Source of the DNA: Sinohyriopsis cumingii
Lineage: Eukaryota > Mollusca > Bivalvia > Unionida > Unionidae
Length of the DNA stretch: 64,000 nucleotides
Direction: 5' to 3'
Assembly (NCBI GenBank): GCA_028554795.2
Contig: CM068838.1
Span: forward strand, 93,792,974-93,856,973
In this document: in pieces, positions 40,254 to 46,623 of the stretch
How positions within the stretch are numbered: the stretch's first letter is position 1
How the letters are laid out: each line of letters begins with the position of its first letter
The notes under the pieces: generated by a model
What the model was told of the DNA's origin: nothing
Databases searched by the model: none
The model's input: only the letters and a program-made list of their open reading frames with translations
Program-made: the position numbers and the translations under genes

Positions 40254-40653
40254 GGACATGTTAGTGTATCTATCTATCTATCTATCGAGAGATACCTTTC
40301 CCGCCATTAAGAATCATTATCGGAAGTATGGTAGCTGGTCTGTCCGAAAATTCTATCCCACGTTTGATGAAGAGCTCTCTTATGGCGTCATAACCACAGA
40401 CGACAATCGTTGGAATGGGTCCCAGGTACAATTTGTATATGTCACCATATCTCTTTTGTAGCCTTCTTAGACATATTCTTAAATCGGGGTCGGCAGTCAG
40501 CTCCATCACATTACCCACCAGAGGTATCCAGGAGGGCCCCGGGAGCATTTTGCCATGATAGCGATTTCTAAAGAATAGGATTGCCAGCAAACTAACAACA
40601 AGGAATCCAAGTGATGTGGAAAGTATATCAAGTCCAAAGAGAAGTGAAGACAT
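5867..40653 (-). CDS. Cytochrome P450, CYP2 clan, four-exon gene
   Basis: Heme-thiolate monooxygenase, expected to be anchored in the endoplasmic reticulum. The coding exons are 40296..40653, 10695..11213, 6556..6996 and 5867..6063. Each has AG/GT borders and every junction is phase 1. They total 1515 nt, or 504 residues plus stop, the usual microsomal P450 length. In order the protein shows an N-terminal membrane helix, a proline-rich hinge (LPGPSWIPLVGN), a helix-C motif (GDVWKNQRKF), an I-helix motif (AGTETT), a K-helix ExxR (EVLR), the PERF motif, and a heme loop split by the last intron (FFTG then RRNCLGESLAR). The single-base G ending exon 1 and the GT opening exon 2 rebuild the conserved GIT motif, so exon 1 belongs to this gene despite the 29-kb intron. 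CYP2 clan follows from the heme loop and helix-C motif; substrate and subfamily are unknown. Confidence 0.88.
6556..6996 (-). CDS. P450 exon 3 (I-helix, K-helix, PERF)
   Basis: 441 nt between a TTTTAG acceptor and a GTAAGG donor. It contains the I-helix AGTETT oxygen-binding motif, the K-helix ExxR pair and the PERF region, ending at FFTG just before the heme-binding cysteine. Confidence 0.92.
8045..8110 (+). mobile_element. SINE 3' tail fragment
   Basis: It contains the GTGCTGAAAAATGG block and the GTGTTAAACCCTACAACAA tail typical of the SINE family seen repeatedly in this window. The 5' tRNA-like head is missing. Confidence 0.55.
8239..8470 (-). mobile_element. tRNA-derived SINE copy, minus orientation
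   Basis: On the plus strand it reads from a (GTT)n tail through TTTAACGCCATTTTTCAGCA, GGCGGCCAGTATTAATGG and a GGTGGAGGAAGAACC block to a tRNA-like B box (RC of ACTCGAACCC). The same order recurs at 15.9, 28.4, 29.2, 37.1, 42.6 and 63.5 kb. It lies in P450 intron 2. Confidence 0.75.
10695..11213 (-). CDS. P450 exon 2
   Basis: 519 nt, from an acceptor after TTTTTTACAG to a donor GTAAGG. It opens with the helix-C region (conserved W and R) and contains the variable substrate-recognition middle of the protein. No in-frame stop occurs. It joins exon 1 and exon 3 in phase 1. Confidence 0.87.
11214..13900. other. Start of P450 intron 1, no gene seen
   Basis: AT-rich intronic DNA. Short open frames near 12640..12980 have no recognisable domain. 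A tRNA-like head fragment (CCGTGTGGTCTAATC) is at about 13268..13282 and a long (TA)n tract follows. Confidence 0.5.
13484..13571. repeat. (TA)n then (GA)n microsatellite
   Basis: An uninterrupted TA dinucleotide run of about 70 bp, followed by a short GA run. Open frames through it encode only Tyr-Ile repeats and are artefacts. Confidence 0.95.
13901..13906. repeat. Left target-site duplication (GATGTC)
   Basis: Matches GATATC at 18711..18716 at five of six positions. Six-base duplications are characteristic of Polinton integration. Confidence 0.7.
13907..14104 (+). repeat. Left terminal inverted repeat of the decayed Polinton
   Basis: About 200 bp that matches, inverted, the right end (about 18470..18710). 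It is built of short iterations containing ATATAGGGACA and AATGGGA(C/A)TT. The right copy also carries a (GT)n expansion near 18648..18662. Confidence 0.75.
14150..14389 (+). pseudogene. Major capsid protein 3' remnant
   Basis: Two short stretches resemble the major capsid gene of the intact element (59125..59830): GAGACTGAATCGTAGCAGTG early on, and the last 25 codons up to a matching TAG. The sequence between is deleted or scrambled, and the frame is not maintained. Clearly non-functional. Confidence 0.7.
14395..14905 (+). pseudogene. Remnant of the Cys-rich Polinton ORF
   Basis: Collinear with 59836..60340 of the intact element, including the stretch that begins ATCTGGACGAAGCTT and the GTTGCATCAGTGGTATAAAG block. 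Multiple stops and frame changes occur. Confidence 0.65.
14914..15420 (+). pseudogene. Remnant of adenain-type cysteine protease
   Basis: It matches the intact protease gene at 60361..60921 in order (start region, GGGAACTTTATTACC, the region after the catalytic aspartate, and the C-terminal GATCGATGGATTTGTGACCA). There are internal deletions and frame changes. The catalytic His segment is destroyed. Confidence 0.65.
15640..16315 (+). pseudogene. Remnant of right-arm small gene 1, split by a SINE
   Basis: It matches the 61258..61617 gene (start ATGTGTTCAACACTAGCC, then the same LAKLNEAYVNLHRVR helix). It is interrupted after the ELFR codons by a SINE at 15872..16125 and resumes at CAGACTTCAGA with the CAACAGCAGCAAC tract. 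Upstream, 15613..15656 keeps a worn promoter motif and ATATAAAG. Confidence 0.75.
15872..16125 (-). mobile_element. Full-length SINE inside the decayed Polinton
   Basis: (GTT)n tail at left, GCGGCCAGTATAACTGG core, tRNA-like head at right. It is flanked by AAGAAAGAGAA (15861..15871) and AAGAAAAAGAA (16126..16136), a target duplication with one change. It therefore inserted after the Polinton. Confidence 0.85.
16363..16379 (+). terminator. Worn histone-like stem-loop after gene 1 remnant
   Basis: GCCTTTTTCAGGC followed by TACCCCA and, downstream, TCTAGAAAAGAGA. This corresponds to the intact hairpin at 61644..61659 with one base pair lost. Confidence 0.6.
16681..17386 (+). pseudogene. Remnant of right-arm small gene 2
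   Basis: The segment 16798..16878 matches the N-terminal helix of the 62107 gene (LLELQIHMEYAKRLL). It stops at a TAG, then continues as Thr/Pro/Ala-rich sequence not present in the intact copy, and ends near a very worn hairpin at 17325..17338. The promoter motif at about 16709..16730 keeps TTTTCCTTCACGTTCACGC. Confidence 0.6.
17490..17795 (+). repeat. Tandem GTGTGGATAGTA-type repeats
   Basis: About seven diverged units of about 40..60 bp, each with GTGTGGATAG followed by a TATTTTGGGTTTG-like segment and TTCTTCTTC tracts. Similar units lie upstream of the right-arm promoters in the intact element (61800..61905 and 62600..62760). A minus-strand open frame across them is a repeat artefact. 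Confidence 0.65.
17817..18290 (+). pseudogene. Remnant of right-arm small gene 3 with promoter motif
   Basis: It starts with AGGGATGTTTTCGTTCACG, then a start region and helix resembling the 62936 gene (EMVxxIGMVKEMLVRLEDGY pattern), then a Lys/Glu-rich tract and a C-terminal RSWW-like end. Frames are broken. A worn hairpin CTCTTTTCTGTGCC follows at about 18299. Confidence 0.65.
18470..18710 (-). repeat. Right terminal inverted repeat of the decayed Polinton
   Basis: Inverted partner of 13907..14104. It contains several copies of TGTCCCTATA and CATTGTCCCTAT, and CATGTTCAATTCCCATTGTC matches the left copy closely. Confidence 0.75.
18711..18716. repeat. Right target-site duplication (GATATC)
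   Basis: Partner of GATGTC at 13901..13906, directly after the right terminus ACTACT. Confidence 0.7.
18717..20150. other. Intronic DNA, no gene seen
   Basis: AT-rich P450 intron 1 sequence with a (CA)n/(TG)n tract at about 19860..19912 and a cluster of GACCCCAGTT motifs at 19926..20060. No coding or RNA gene recognised. Confidence 0.5.
20151..20227 (+). promoter_or_regulatory. Candidate TATA-less promoter and 5' UTR exon of the SET gene
   Basis: CGCGCATGCG (NRF-1-like palindrome) and TTTCCGG (ETS-like) are followed by a short segment ending GTGCAG with donor GTAGGT at 20228. This looks like a housekeeping promoter with a non-coding first exon on the same strand as the SET gene, just before the CpG-poor block begins. 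The link to the SET gene is inferred. Confidence 0.4.
21117..22414 (-). mobile_element. hAT-like DNA transposon remnant, about 1.3 kb
   Basis: Ends are inverted copies of ATACCAACAGGGCTGAGC; CAGGG-type ends fit hAT elements. On the minus strand 21660..21540 reads a recognisable hAT C-terminal dimerisation motif (SECDRGFSSMN), followed by an eroded tail (21339..21527). The rest of the transposase is missing. The 8-bp target duplication expected of hAT was not resolved because the flanks are palindromic. Confidence 0.6.
24549..24726 (+). CDS. SET gene, exon encoding first half of the SET domain
   Basis: 178 nt, acceptor CATTATAG, donor GTAAGT. It carries the N-SET strands GYGVFA and FLLEYVGE. 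It begins in phase 1, so at least one coding exon is expected upstream and is not identified. Confidence 0.8.
24549..30957 (+). CDS. SETD8/KMT5A-like SET-domain gene, five coding exons, one in-frame stop
   Basis: Coding exons are 24549..24726, 26525..26724, 27560..27679, 29119..29219 and 30676..30957. All borders are AG/GT and all phases agree, ending at TAA 30955. Exons 1 and 2 encode a SET domain (start GYGVFA, SRGDFLLEYVGE, end GEEFRHDYGD). Tyrosine of the DYG motif is present; the usual NHS cofactor-contact motif reads VND. An in-frame TGA at 26718..26720 sits two codons before the exon 2 donor, where relatives have a conserved Trp. Exons 3 and 4 are acidic. Exon 5 has a helical domain (RPWTSQERNAVLQHLG, then SRSWRNIKDFVYYQI) that I associate with SETD8-like proteins of invertebrates and fish. 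The upstream exon completing the N terminus was not found. The gene lies wholly in P450 intron 1, opposite strand. Histone or non-histone lysine methylation is inferred. Confidence 0.75.
26525..26724 (+). CDS. SET gene, exon with catalytic tyrosine and in-frame TGA
   Basis: 200 nt, acceptor TTTACTTTAG, donor GTAAGG. It encodes the VND segment and the DYGD end of the SET domain. TGA at 26718..26720 precedes the last four bases of the exon. Phase to the next exon is correct only if the exon continues to 26724. Confidence 0.75.
26925..27005 (+). mobile_element. SINE 3' fragment
   Basis: GGCTGCCATGTATAGCCTAT then a GCTGAGAAATAGCATTAAAC block and CAACAACAC tail, matching the 3' half of the SINE family. 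It lies in a SET gene intron. Confidence 0.6.
27165..27412 (+). mobile_element. Full-length tRNA-derived SINE
   Basis: It starts with GGGGGCCGAGTGGTCTAAAG, resembling the A box of Leu/Ser-type tRNAs. Central GTATGTGGTTCTTACAGGGG and CCTCCTCCACCAGTTATACT blocks follow, then GGCCACCATGTATAG and an A-rich tail. It lies in a SET gene intron. Confidence 0.8.
27560..27679 (+). CDS. SET gene, acidic linker exon
   Basis: 120 nt, acceptor TTTTGTCAG, donor GTAAAA, open in the phase set by the preceding exon. It encodes Glu/Asp/Lys-rich sequence without a domain. Confidence 0.6.
28440..28632 (-). mobile_element. Diverged SINE copy, minus orientation
   Basis: Reads TGCTATACATGGCAGTAATT, a GGAAGAGCC block, CAACTCACTGGAAACAACTG, and a tRNA-like head ending TTTAGACCCCAGGCCCC. 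Same order as other copies. Confidence 0.7.
29119..29219 (+). CDS. SET gene, second linker exon
   Basis: 101 nt after acceptor GCAAATAG, open in phase, acidic start (GDDDNDFESL). The donor GTTTGG is weak, and a SINE begins immediately after it, so the natural donor may have been altered. Confidence 0.5.
29222..29458 (-). mobile_element. SINE copy next to a SET gene donor
   Basis: GTTGTTGGTTTTAACACCA tail and ATACATGGCAGTCAGTAT core on the plus strand, then the tRNA-like head up to GGAGCTCCC. It abuts the exon ending at 29219. Confidence 0.75.
30676..30957 (+). CDS. SET gene, C-terminal helical domain exon
   Basis: 282 nt after acceptor ATTTTCAG. It encodes 93 residues and TAA. It has a Trp-anchored helical module repeated as two W-containing segments, followed by a basic end. 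Confidence 0.7.
   Translation, partial: FLNLERYVPALYQLQYQQRDMKAPNLKLRPWTSQERNAVLQHLGCFIMMLKVARQEDVLNVLAKEPCLGSRSWRNIKDFVYYQIQRTKINMKL
31985..32470. repeat. Three diverged tandem units of about 150 bp
   Basis: Each unit has a CTTGATCAAACTTGAA-like start, TATCATAAAGATCTTTGAT-like centre and GATTGGCTAACCTTGTT...CCATATTTCTG-like end. The last is truncated by GGAGACCATGACTTTC. Confidence 0.6.
34456..34629. repeat. Two perfect 87-bp tandem copies
   Basis: The unit beginning AGAGCTAACTAGATGGTCTG and ending GTAATAGCCATGA occurs twice back to back (34456..34542 and 34543..34629) without visible differences. This implies a recent duplication. It lies in P450 intron 1. Confidence 0.85.
34640..35640. 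repeat. Diverged repeat array with CATCTTGAAAATCTT motif
   Basis: The phrases CATCTTGAAAATCTTGTT, GGTCCTAAATG and GGGGTTTTCAC recur at irregular spacing (about 100..200 bp) through about 1 kb. The units are too diverged for exact borders. Confidence 0.5.
37105..37335 (-). mobile_element. Diverged SINE copy, minus orientation
   Basis: GGGTTTAATGCCATTTTTCA and ACATGGCAGTCAGTATAAC blocks, then GGGAAGCTACTGGCAAGC and a worn tRNA-like head ending AGAGCCCCG. Confidence 0.7.
38935..38958. repeat. (GA)n microsatellite
   Basis: A pure GA run of about 24 bp. Confidence 0.9.
40207..40254. repeat. (GT)n then (GA)n microsatellite
   Basis: About 38 bp of GT followed by GA, about 40 bp inside the intron from the P450 exon 1 donor. 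Confidence 0.95.
40296..40653 (-). CDS. P450 exon 1 (N-terminal anchor and hinge)
   Basis: It encodes residues 1..119 plus one base. The start ATG is at 40653..40651, followed by a hydrophobic stretch over about residues 5..30, basic residues and the LPGP hinge. The donor GTATCT follows base 40296. Next to the donor, inside the intron, is a (GATA)n tract and then (GT)n repeats at 40207..40244. Confidence 0.88.
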
Positions 40654-40878
40654 TGCACTGATAATCCAATGTTATTTTAGAACCAAGACAAACAGTCGAA
40701 AAGATCCGAGTTACACAATTAATTAAATAGGTGAGGTTTGTATTATTTAAGCTGTATATATCTTCACAATCTTAAATTCACAACATATATCTCTAATGAC
40801 TTTCACCATTACATCGAACTGAACAACTGGACTAATTCGAAGGTCCAAATCGTCTGCTGCGTACCGTAGCAACACTGG

Positions 40879-40886
40879 TTTATATA
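40879..40886 (-). promoter_or_regulatory. TATA box upstream of P450 exon 1
   Basis: TATATAAA on the minus strand about 230 bp upstream of the P450 ATG. This would put transcription start near 40850 and leave a 5' UTR of about 200 nt. No other element was recognised. Confidence 0.5.
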
Positions 40887-41225
40887 CGAAATGGTAACGT
40901 ATAGTCGACAATTCAGGTCAATCCATGACATTAGTTGTACCTATGTGCGCATGCCTGTCGAAAAAAAGGTGGGGCACATTCCTGTTGGAATGTTTATATT
41001 TTTATATTTTAGATTAGTTGTTAACGCCAGTCTTTAGTAAAACAAATTAAGAAACAGAATTAATAAACCGTGCATTCTTGATGATATTATTCAACTTTAA
41101 AAAAACGATTTATTTTAGGAAGGTAGAATGGTCAACATTGCTGTTCTTTGCTTTTTTTCTTCAAAATATCTAAGTAACTATTATAAACTAAATAAAACGG
41201 CTATGTTTCATTGTTTCGTAACACT

Positions 41226-41228
<3 letters not shown>

Positions 41229-41256
<28 letters not shown>

Positions 41257-41665
41257 GAAGAAGAAGAAGAAGAAGAATGACTTTATTTTTAGAAGGTAAC
41301 ACAATTAGCTGAAGTACTAATCTACCCTGAGGCCCTCATACAAAGGAATTTATTTATTCTAAACGCATCTCTCTAGCCACTGGGTATATTGGGTTTGAAA
41401 GAAAGAAATAGTGTGGGCATTTCTAATATCAGCTGGAATACCATTCCAGAGCAAAGTTCCTGAGTATTGGAAACTGTTTTTGAATAATCTCTTATATGGT
41501 TTGAAAATTTTATAATGTTTGGTAGACATGGATCGCAGATGTGGAGTATTACCAGTTAGCCTATAATGGAATAGCGATTCTAAATATTCAGGATCACAAT
41601 AACTGGATATCCTGCACATTAAATTTTGGCTTTTCTCAACCAGATTCGGTCTCTTATATAATATT
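41229..41665 (-). mobile_element. 3' end of a non-LTR retrotransposon
   Basis: On the minus strand, 41665..41359 encodes the C-terminal end of a reverse-transcriptase ORF (about 100 residues, ending SGTLLWNGIPADIR... and a short tail to a stop at 41359). This pattern is shared by CR1/L2/Jockey-type elements. A short 3' UTR with AATAAAGTC follows, ending in a (CTT)n(ATT)n microsatellite tail at 41229..41276. The 5' part is missing, as in typical truncated insertions. Confidence 0.7.
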
Positions 41666-41803
41666 AAATATTCTAATTATTATTGTAATACTTTAATTTA
41701 TATCATATTAAATATTCTACTTCATCTACTTTGTTACAGTAATTAATAATTGCCTGTCCTGTTTTAAGTGATGATTGAGTACGAACATGCATATTGTACA
41801 ATA

Positions 41804-41869
<66 letters not shown>
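41804..41869. repeat. (TA)n microsatellite
   Basis: Pure TA tract of about 66 bp. Confidence 0.95.
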
Positions 41870-41872
<3 letters not shown>

Positions 41873-42227
41873 TGAACGCCTCACATCCCCAATTGTGTCT
41901 GATACAAAATGTAGCTATATGCTTGTTATGGCTATTCACAATCACCTTTGCATATTGATAAGTTGATTGTTTTCAGTTTTTAGTTTCTATCTGTCTTCAC
42001 AACGATTAAGTCGATATGATAAACACTTACGATTTAAACATGAACGATGGTTTTAATGATAAACGTAGAGCACTACAAACACATGGTTAGCTACTACATT
42101 CATATGAAAGTTTAGCAATTCACGTACAGTTGATCTAAGTCATTATTCTCTTTTAATAAAAAAAACAATGATCATAAATTCTGTTTTTGTCTCTATCTGT
42201 CTTTCTCTGTGGTCGGTTTGCTTTACA

Positions 42228-42229
42228 AT

Positions 42230-42263
<34 letters not shown>

Positions 42264-42408
42264 CACATACACACACACATATCCTTTAAATCGGTTTGAC
42301 TTAACTTTAACCATCGTTCATAAAAATCATCTAATATAGTCATTTTATAGCTTTCAGCCCATATCTTGCTACGATAGTGGACACACACACACACATATAT
42401 ATACACAC

Positions 42409-42492
<84 letters not shown>
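42228..42492. repeat. Compound (CT)n(TA)n...(TA)n(GA)n microsatellite
   Basis: Starts CTCTCT then TATATA and ACACAC, an ordinary stretch, then ACACAC, TATATA and GAGAGA. The two halves are inverted relative to one another and could form a hairpin. Confidence 0.9.
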
Positions 42493-42493
<1 letters not shown>

Positions 42494-42554
42494 CAGTCGT
42501 TTGAACATTTTCAAATTTAATTAATAATAATCGATTTTTAGAAGATTATGCTAT

Positions 42555-42785
42555 GTTTATTGTTGTAGGGTTTAACGCCATTTTTCAGCACACGATGGCG
42601 GCCAGTATTAATGGTGGAGGAAAAACCAGAAGAAGAAAAAACTGGAAAGAACCATCGACCCACGAGAAGCTACTGGCAAGCTTTTTCACATACCCACATT
42701 GGCCAAATCAGATAACTAAACCCACGCAGACATGGGTGAGATGGCAGTGATCCGTAACGCAGCGCGTTAGACCACTCGGGGCCCA
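42555..42785 (-). mobile_element. SINE copy with intact tRNA-like head
   Basis: GGGTTTAACGCCATTTTTCA tail block, GATGGCGGCCAGTATTAATG core, a small local expansion of AGAAGAAAAAA, then the reverse complement of GGTCTAACGCGCTGCGTTAC, the Leu/Ser-tRNA-like A box region. Confidence 0.85.
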
Positions 42786-43275
42786 TATAGTATGTTTAAA
42801 TTACAGCAACAACAAAACTTGAAATACATTACAGTATGTGTACGTAACCGATAAATTTACCGAATAATATCGGCATGGTTTGCAATATTGTATCATTGAT
42901 AAACATTGTAGATCAATCGCAATGAAAATGCATACATATCGTTCCGACAAGGTTTTAGTCCAGCCCAAATTATTTTTCTCACTCACCCCACATTTCGGTG
43001 TAGTTTGTCCGTTATGCATGAATGACAAGGGGGGCCAGAAAGCAGAACGGATTGTGATGAAAATATATACCACATTGAATTCATTTGGAAACGGGGATTA
43101 TTAATACTTATTATATTTATTTTGCATACGTCACGAATTATTAATGGATCAACTGCAGACGTTCGAGAGAATATTTATATATCCACGGGCGGATCACAAT
43201 TTGATATACCAATAGGACTGCTGTATCAAAATGCTTTATACCAACACTTAAATGTTATGTTATTTTAATGTATGT

Positions 43276-43278
<3 letters not shown>

Positions 43279-43347
<69 letters not shown>

Positions 43348-43401
43348 CCTGTATTATTACAAAATATGCTTGAATTCGAACATGTGTGCCGTACAATATT
43401 G

Positions 43402-43453
<52 letters not shown>
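43279..43453. repeat. Two long (TA)n tracts
   Basis: Pure TA runs at 43279..43344 and 43404..43453, separated by 59 bp of unique sequence, followed by GTGT and GAGA runs. Open frames across them are artefacts. Confidence 0.95.
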
Positions 43454-43455
<2 letters not shown>

Positions 43456-44802
43456 GTGTGTCTGCGTGTGTGTGAGAGAGAGGGAGGCGGTAAATAAAGG
43501 GGGATATGATTAAACATTTTATTTTGAATAAATATATTATTGGTATTAGTTCCTTTGCAGATTTTGGAGTTATTTACTTGTCTCCAATGGTATGGTCAGG
43601 TGAATAGAACGGCTACTGATTTATTGGATGTAAATTATAGGAAAAACACGTAATTGCGCTATACGTTAAAACAATATCAATCGTTTTCGCTGAAGTAATA
43701 ACAACTCCCCTCTCCGCTTTAACAAGCACATGATATGCATGCAAACACACTCTCTGTCTGTGGAACAACAACAACAACACACACACACACACACAACAAT
43801 AGTTTCACGTTTGTTTTCTCTTGAAGATGATATAAGATCACTAATATAATTTGATTCTTTCTCATCTCCACATCATTTCTTAAATCATGTCTGATTGTGT
43901 CTTAATTTTCCTGGGTTTAGACGGACACAAATGTGGACAAATTGACAATCGGAATGAGATTGTAAACGGACGGAAGGACGCACAGACGAATGTATGGATT
44001 ATTTGTACAAAATATAGATTGTTCAACGAATAATTGGACGGTACTTCCGCTAGTCTTTCCATTAATTCTATACTAATCATTTTAAAAAGGTGAGATGCAG
44101 ATTAACATGTATATTATACAACACAAAGTTGAATGGATGAAAGAGGGTAAGACTAAATCAGAGCGAATCCTTTCGTTCCGGAATTGAAAAAACCCGACGA
44201 TTCCTACAGATCAATATTTTGTGAAGTCGGTTTAATAAAACATTGTATCATAAACATAGTACCGCGGTTCAATTGATGTAACATTTCCAACTTTACCAAC
44301 TTTTAGTCGCCTAAATCTGTTAAATGCCCATTCTCTCTCTTCCTCGCCCTCCCCCCCCCCTCCAGTTTCACCATGAAACTATATATATATTTTAAATAAC
44401 TACGTATAAGACAATGCTGCCTTAAAAGTTATAAATACAAACATCAAATACTTTGTAGAGATCGCCAGCATTATTAATTACATTATCGATGTGTACGATA
44501 AATATTGCAGTTATATTTTTTATTAAATGTTCTGGGTTTTGATTTTGTAAGTTAATACTAGTTGCTTTGTTTATCTGTTTCAACTTATTTACTCACCCCG
44601 TGTATTATTATGTAAAAGTTTAACCCATGTCTGCAACTGACTGAGGTAAAGGCGGAGGGTTTGGGTAGGTGGGGAATTACATTTTATTACAATTGGAGCA
44701 TTTTATAAATGTTACTTTCATCACAATCTGTATGGCTATAGTTAGATATAGAATCTCAAGCTGATAGACAAGGAACGGAATGACGTAGCCTATCAGGGTA
44801 TA
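43456..44802. other. Intergenic, no gene seen
   Basis: AT-rich with short (CA)n and poly-C tracts; no supported coding or RNA feature. Confidence 0.5.
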
Positions 44803-45180
44803 CTAAACTAAAACACTGCTGCCATAAATGTCGGGGCTGACAATGCCGTAGTTGATACACAGACTGATGAGGAAGTCGCTGTCGCAATGGCGAGCCACCT
44901 CAACGTGCCACATGACATCGACCTGCTTAACGATCCCATTCCAAACATACAATCCAGCTGATCCGACGGCCTTGTTGAGCTGACTTATAACGAATATGGC
45001 ATGATAATACAGAGCACGAGTAAGTGGGTGAGATGCACCACCTTTGTCAGTTCCGTGGAGTGATATATTGTGTCCAACTCGAGACTCAGAGACATCATTA
45101 TGTGGGAAATGATTATCTTTTACCACCAAGTGCTGCCCCATCGTGCAATGGTGCTGAGTAAGAGCGACTGCGAGGAACAT
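44803..45180 (-). CDS. Possible small secreted protein (125 residues), unrecognised
   Basis: On the minus strand an acceptor TTTTGCAG (just above 45197) is followed by an ATG at 45180 and an open frame to TAG at 44803. The predicted protein starts with a short hydrophobic stretch (MFLAVALTQ) that could be a signal peptide. It is rich in His and aromatic residues and includes LYVWNGIV and WHVEVARHC. I do not recognise the family. Composition and codon use look like a real exon, and a non-coding first exon upstream is plausible. Function unknown. Confidence 0.4.
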   Translation of the reverse strand: MFLAVALTQHHCTMGQHLVVKDNHFPHNDVSESRVGHNISLHGTDKGGASHPLTRALYYHAIFVISQLNKAVGSAGLYVWNGIVKQVDVMWHVEVARHCDSDFLISLCINYGIVSPDIYGSSVLV

Positions 45181-45807
45181 AAATCTGAAAACGCCTGCAA
45201 AATGCAAGAAGGTAAAAATTTATTCTTTGGGGACGCAACAAAGAAAGTTTGCGTTTGTGCGTACTACGGTGAGTTTTCAAAATCCCTTTATTAACAAGGC
45301 GTTGGTAGCGATCGATGGCATTCCAAGTCTGACCCATATCAAAAGACGGCTGATGTATCGGCAGCGGAATGATGATCAAAAGATAATGACTAGATAGTCT
45401 CAAGGGACGCGGAAGTGTCGTTGATTGATGTTGGAACCTTTAACAAAAGCAGGTTTTCCTATTGACCTCGAGATGAATATCATTCGCTCCACGGGTCAAA
45501 CAAACTCACAGAAGACGCGAACAAGTGTTGGTGGCTCTCTACAGTTTCGTATTTTGCATAGGGAATATTAAAGAAAAAGAATTTCCCCGGCTTTCCTCAC
45601 TGGTTATACAGACTATTTAAAACAATCCTTGTATATATTACGTATAATTAAAATAACCTTTAATTCCTTTAATTTTGATGTATGATTGATGGGTGTAATA
45701 TGGATTAAGGGGAAACTAATAGTGAATACTTTTTTCGTCTGTACTGTTTGTGATTGTTGCATTTATGTGTTTATTTTATTTTGTCGTTCCGGTGTTCTTT
45801 TGAATTG
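45181..45807. other. Flank of the Polinton insertion, no gene seen
   Basis: AT-rich host DNA up to the target duplication at 45808. It continues to the right of 63928. Confidence 0.6.
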
Positions 45808-45813
45808 TATTTG
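45808..45813. repeat. Left target-site duplication TATTTG
   Basis: Identical to 63923..63928; 6 bp is the size expected of Polinton integrase. Confidence 0.93.
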
Positions 45814-46224
45814 AGTAGTTAAGGGGGACGATTCAGCCTCAATGGGAATTAGCATTACAGACTCCCCCCCCCCCCCCCCCCGGGACTGTTTAGCCTCAAT
45901 GGAAATTTAACATTAACCACCCTGGGACTGTTTAGCCTCAAGGGAAATTTAACATGGACGAAAAATCGTGGGACTGTTTAGTCTCAAGGGAAATTAACAT
46001 GGGAAATAGATTTTGGGACTGTTGAGCGACAAGGGGAATTGAACATGGGAATATGGGACTGTATAGCGTCAAAGGAATTTAAACAGGGTGGGACTGTATA
46101 GCCTGAAGGGAAATTTAACATGGGATTTTTTTAATTTTTTTTTTTAAATAAAAAAGGGGTAGGCAATGGAAAGTCAATCTCTTTTCGAGACCTATGAGTG
46201 GCCCTGAAAAGGGTCTTTGGGTTT
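45814..46224 (+). repeat. Left terminal inverted repeat with iterated units
   Basis: 411 bp matching the right end inverted. After a terminal segment with a poly-C run (about 45865..45881) come six units of about 35..46 bp, each beginning GGGACTGT(T/A)TAGC and followed by a CAAGGGAAATTTAACATG-like part. The inner end holds a poly-T stretch, a purine tract and a histone-like hairpin read on the minus strand. Confidence 0.93.
46200..46215 (-). terminator. Histone-like stem-loop after the left-end gene
   Basis: Minus strand GACCCTTTTCAGGGCC, 25 nt after the stop of the leftward ORF, with AAACCCAAA before it and ACTCA after it, then TCTCGAAAAGAGATTG. One mismatch in the 6-bp stem compared with the right-end copy. 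Confidence 0.7.
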
Positions 46225-46239
46225 ATGTTAATGTATCCA

Positions 46240-46443
46240 TTAACATAAAGGGCACCACATTGGTCTTCTTCTTGTCCTTAGGCTGCGTCTCACTGTAGGA
46301 CCGTAAATCAGGACTCTTTTGAGGCATCCTTGTCTTTCTACGTAGATCCTACGTATCCACATACTGGTGTCTGTCCTGTGGACAACTGCCCACTTGGATC
46401 GGACATACATGGGTATGTCCGTCTGGAACATCATTGAAGACAC
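46240..46443 (-). CDS. Left-end small basic protein, leftward, unrecognised
   Basis: 67 residues, start ATG at 46443, stop TAA at 46240. Arg-rich (for example RRSLRTRRRP) with an N terminus MSSMMFQTDIPMYVRSKW and a Cys-rich end. No family recognised. Support for a real gene comes from its setting. A TATAAATA box lies about 75 bp upstream on the same strand (46518..46525), and a histone-like hairpin lies 25 nt past the stop. This is the same arrangement as the three right-arm genes. It diverges from the polymerase gene across a 250-bp shared promoter region. It could bind nucleic acid, but this is only inferred from charge. Confidence 0.5.
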   Translation of the reverse strand: MSSMMFQTDIPMYVRSKWAVVHRTDTSMWIRRIYVERQGCLKRVLIYGPTVRRSLRTRRRPMWCPLC

Positions 46444-46517
46444 AAGCGTAGAAGATTACACATCGGTCCACATCTTGAGGCACCGAGAACAAGTGAATCA
46501 ATGCAGTGAACTGCGTT

Positions 46518-46525
46518 TATTTATA
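46518..46525 (-). promoter_or_regulatory. TATA box of the left-end leftward gene
   Basis: TATAAATA on the minus strand. Transcription would start near 46490, leaving about a 50-nt leader before ATG 46443. Confidence 0.55.
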
Positions 46526-46623
46526 GGTAGAGGAAGGATTGAAACGGATTGAGTTCATTGACCAATCCAAACACGCGTTAAAAAATTCAGTCAGACCGCA
46601 TCCAATCCGAAGAGAACAGTCTG

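Noticed and set aside
45814..46224. Iterated TIR units as a CRISPR array
   Set aside because: Units are diverged, contiguous without unique spacers, and the host is an animal.
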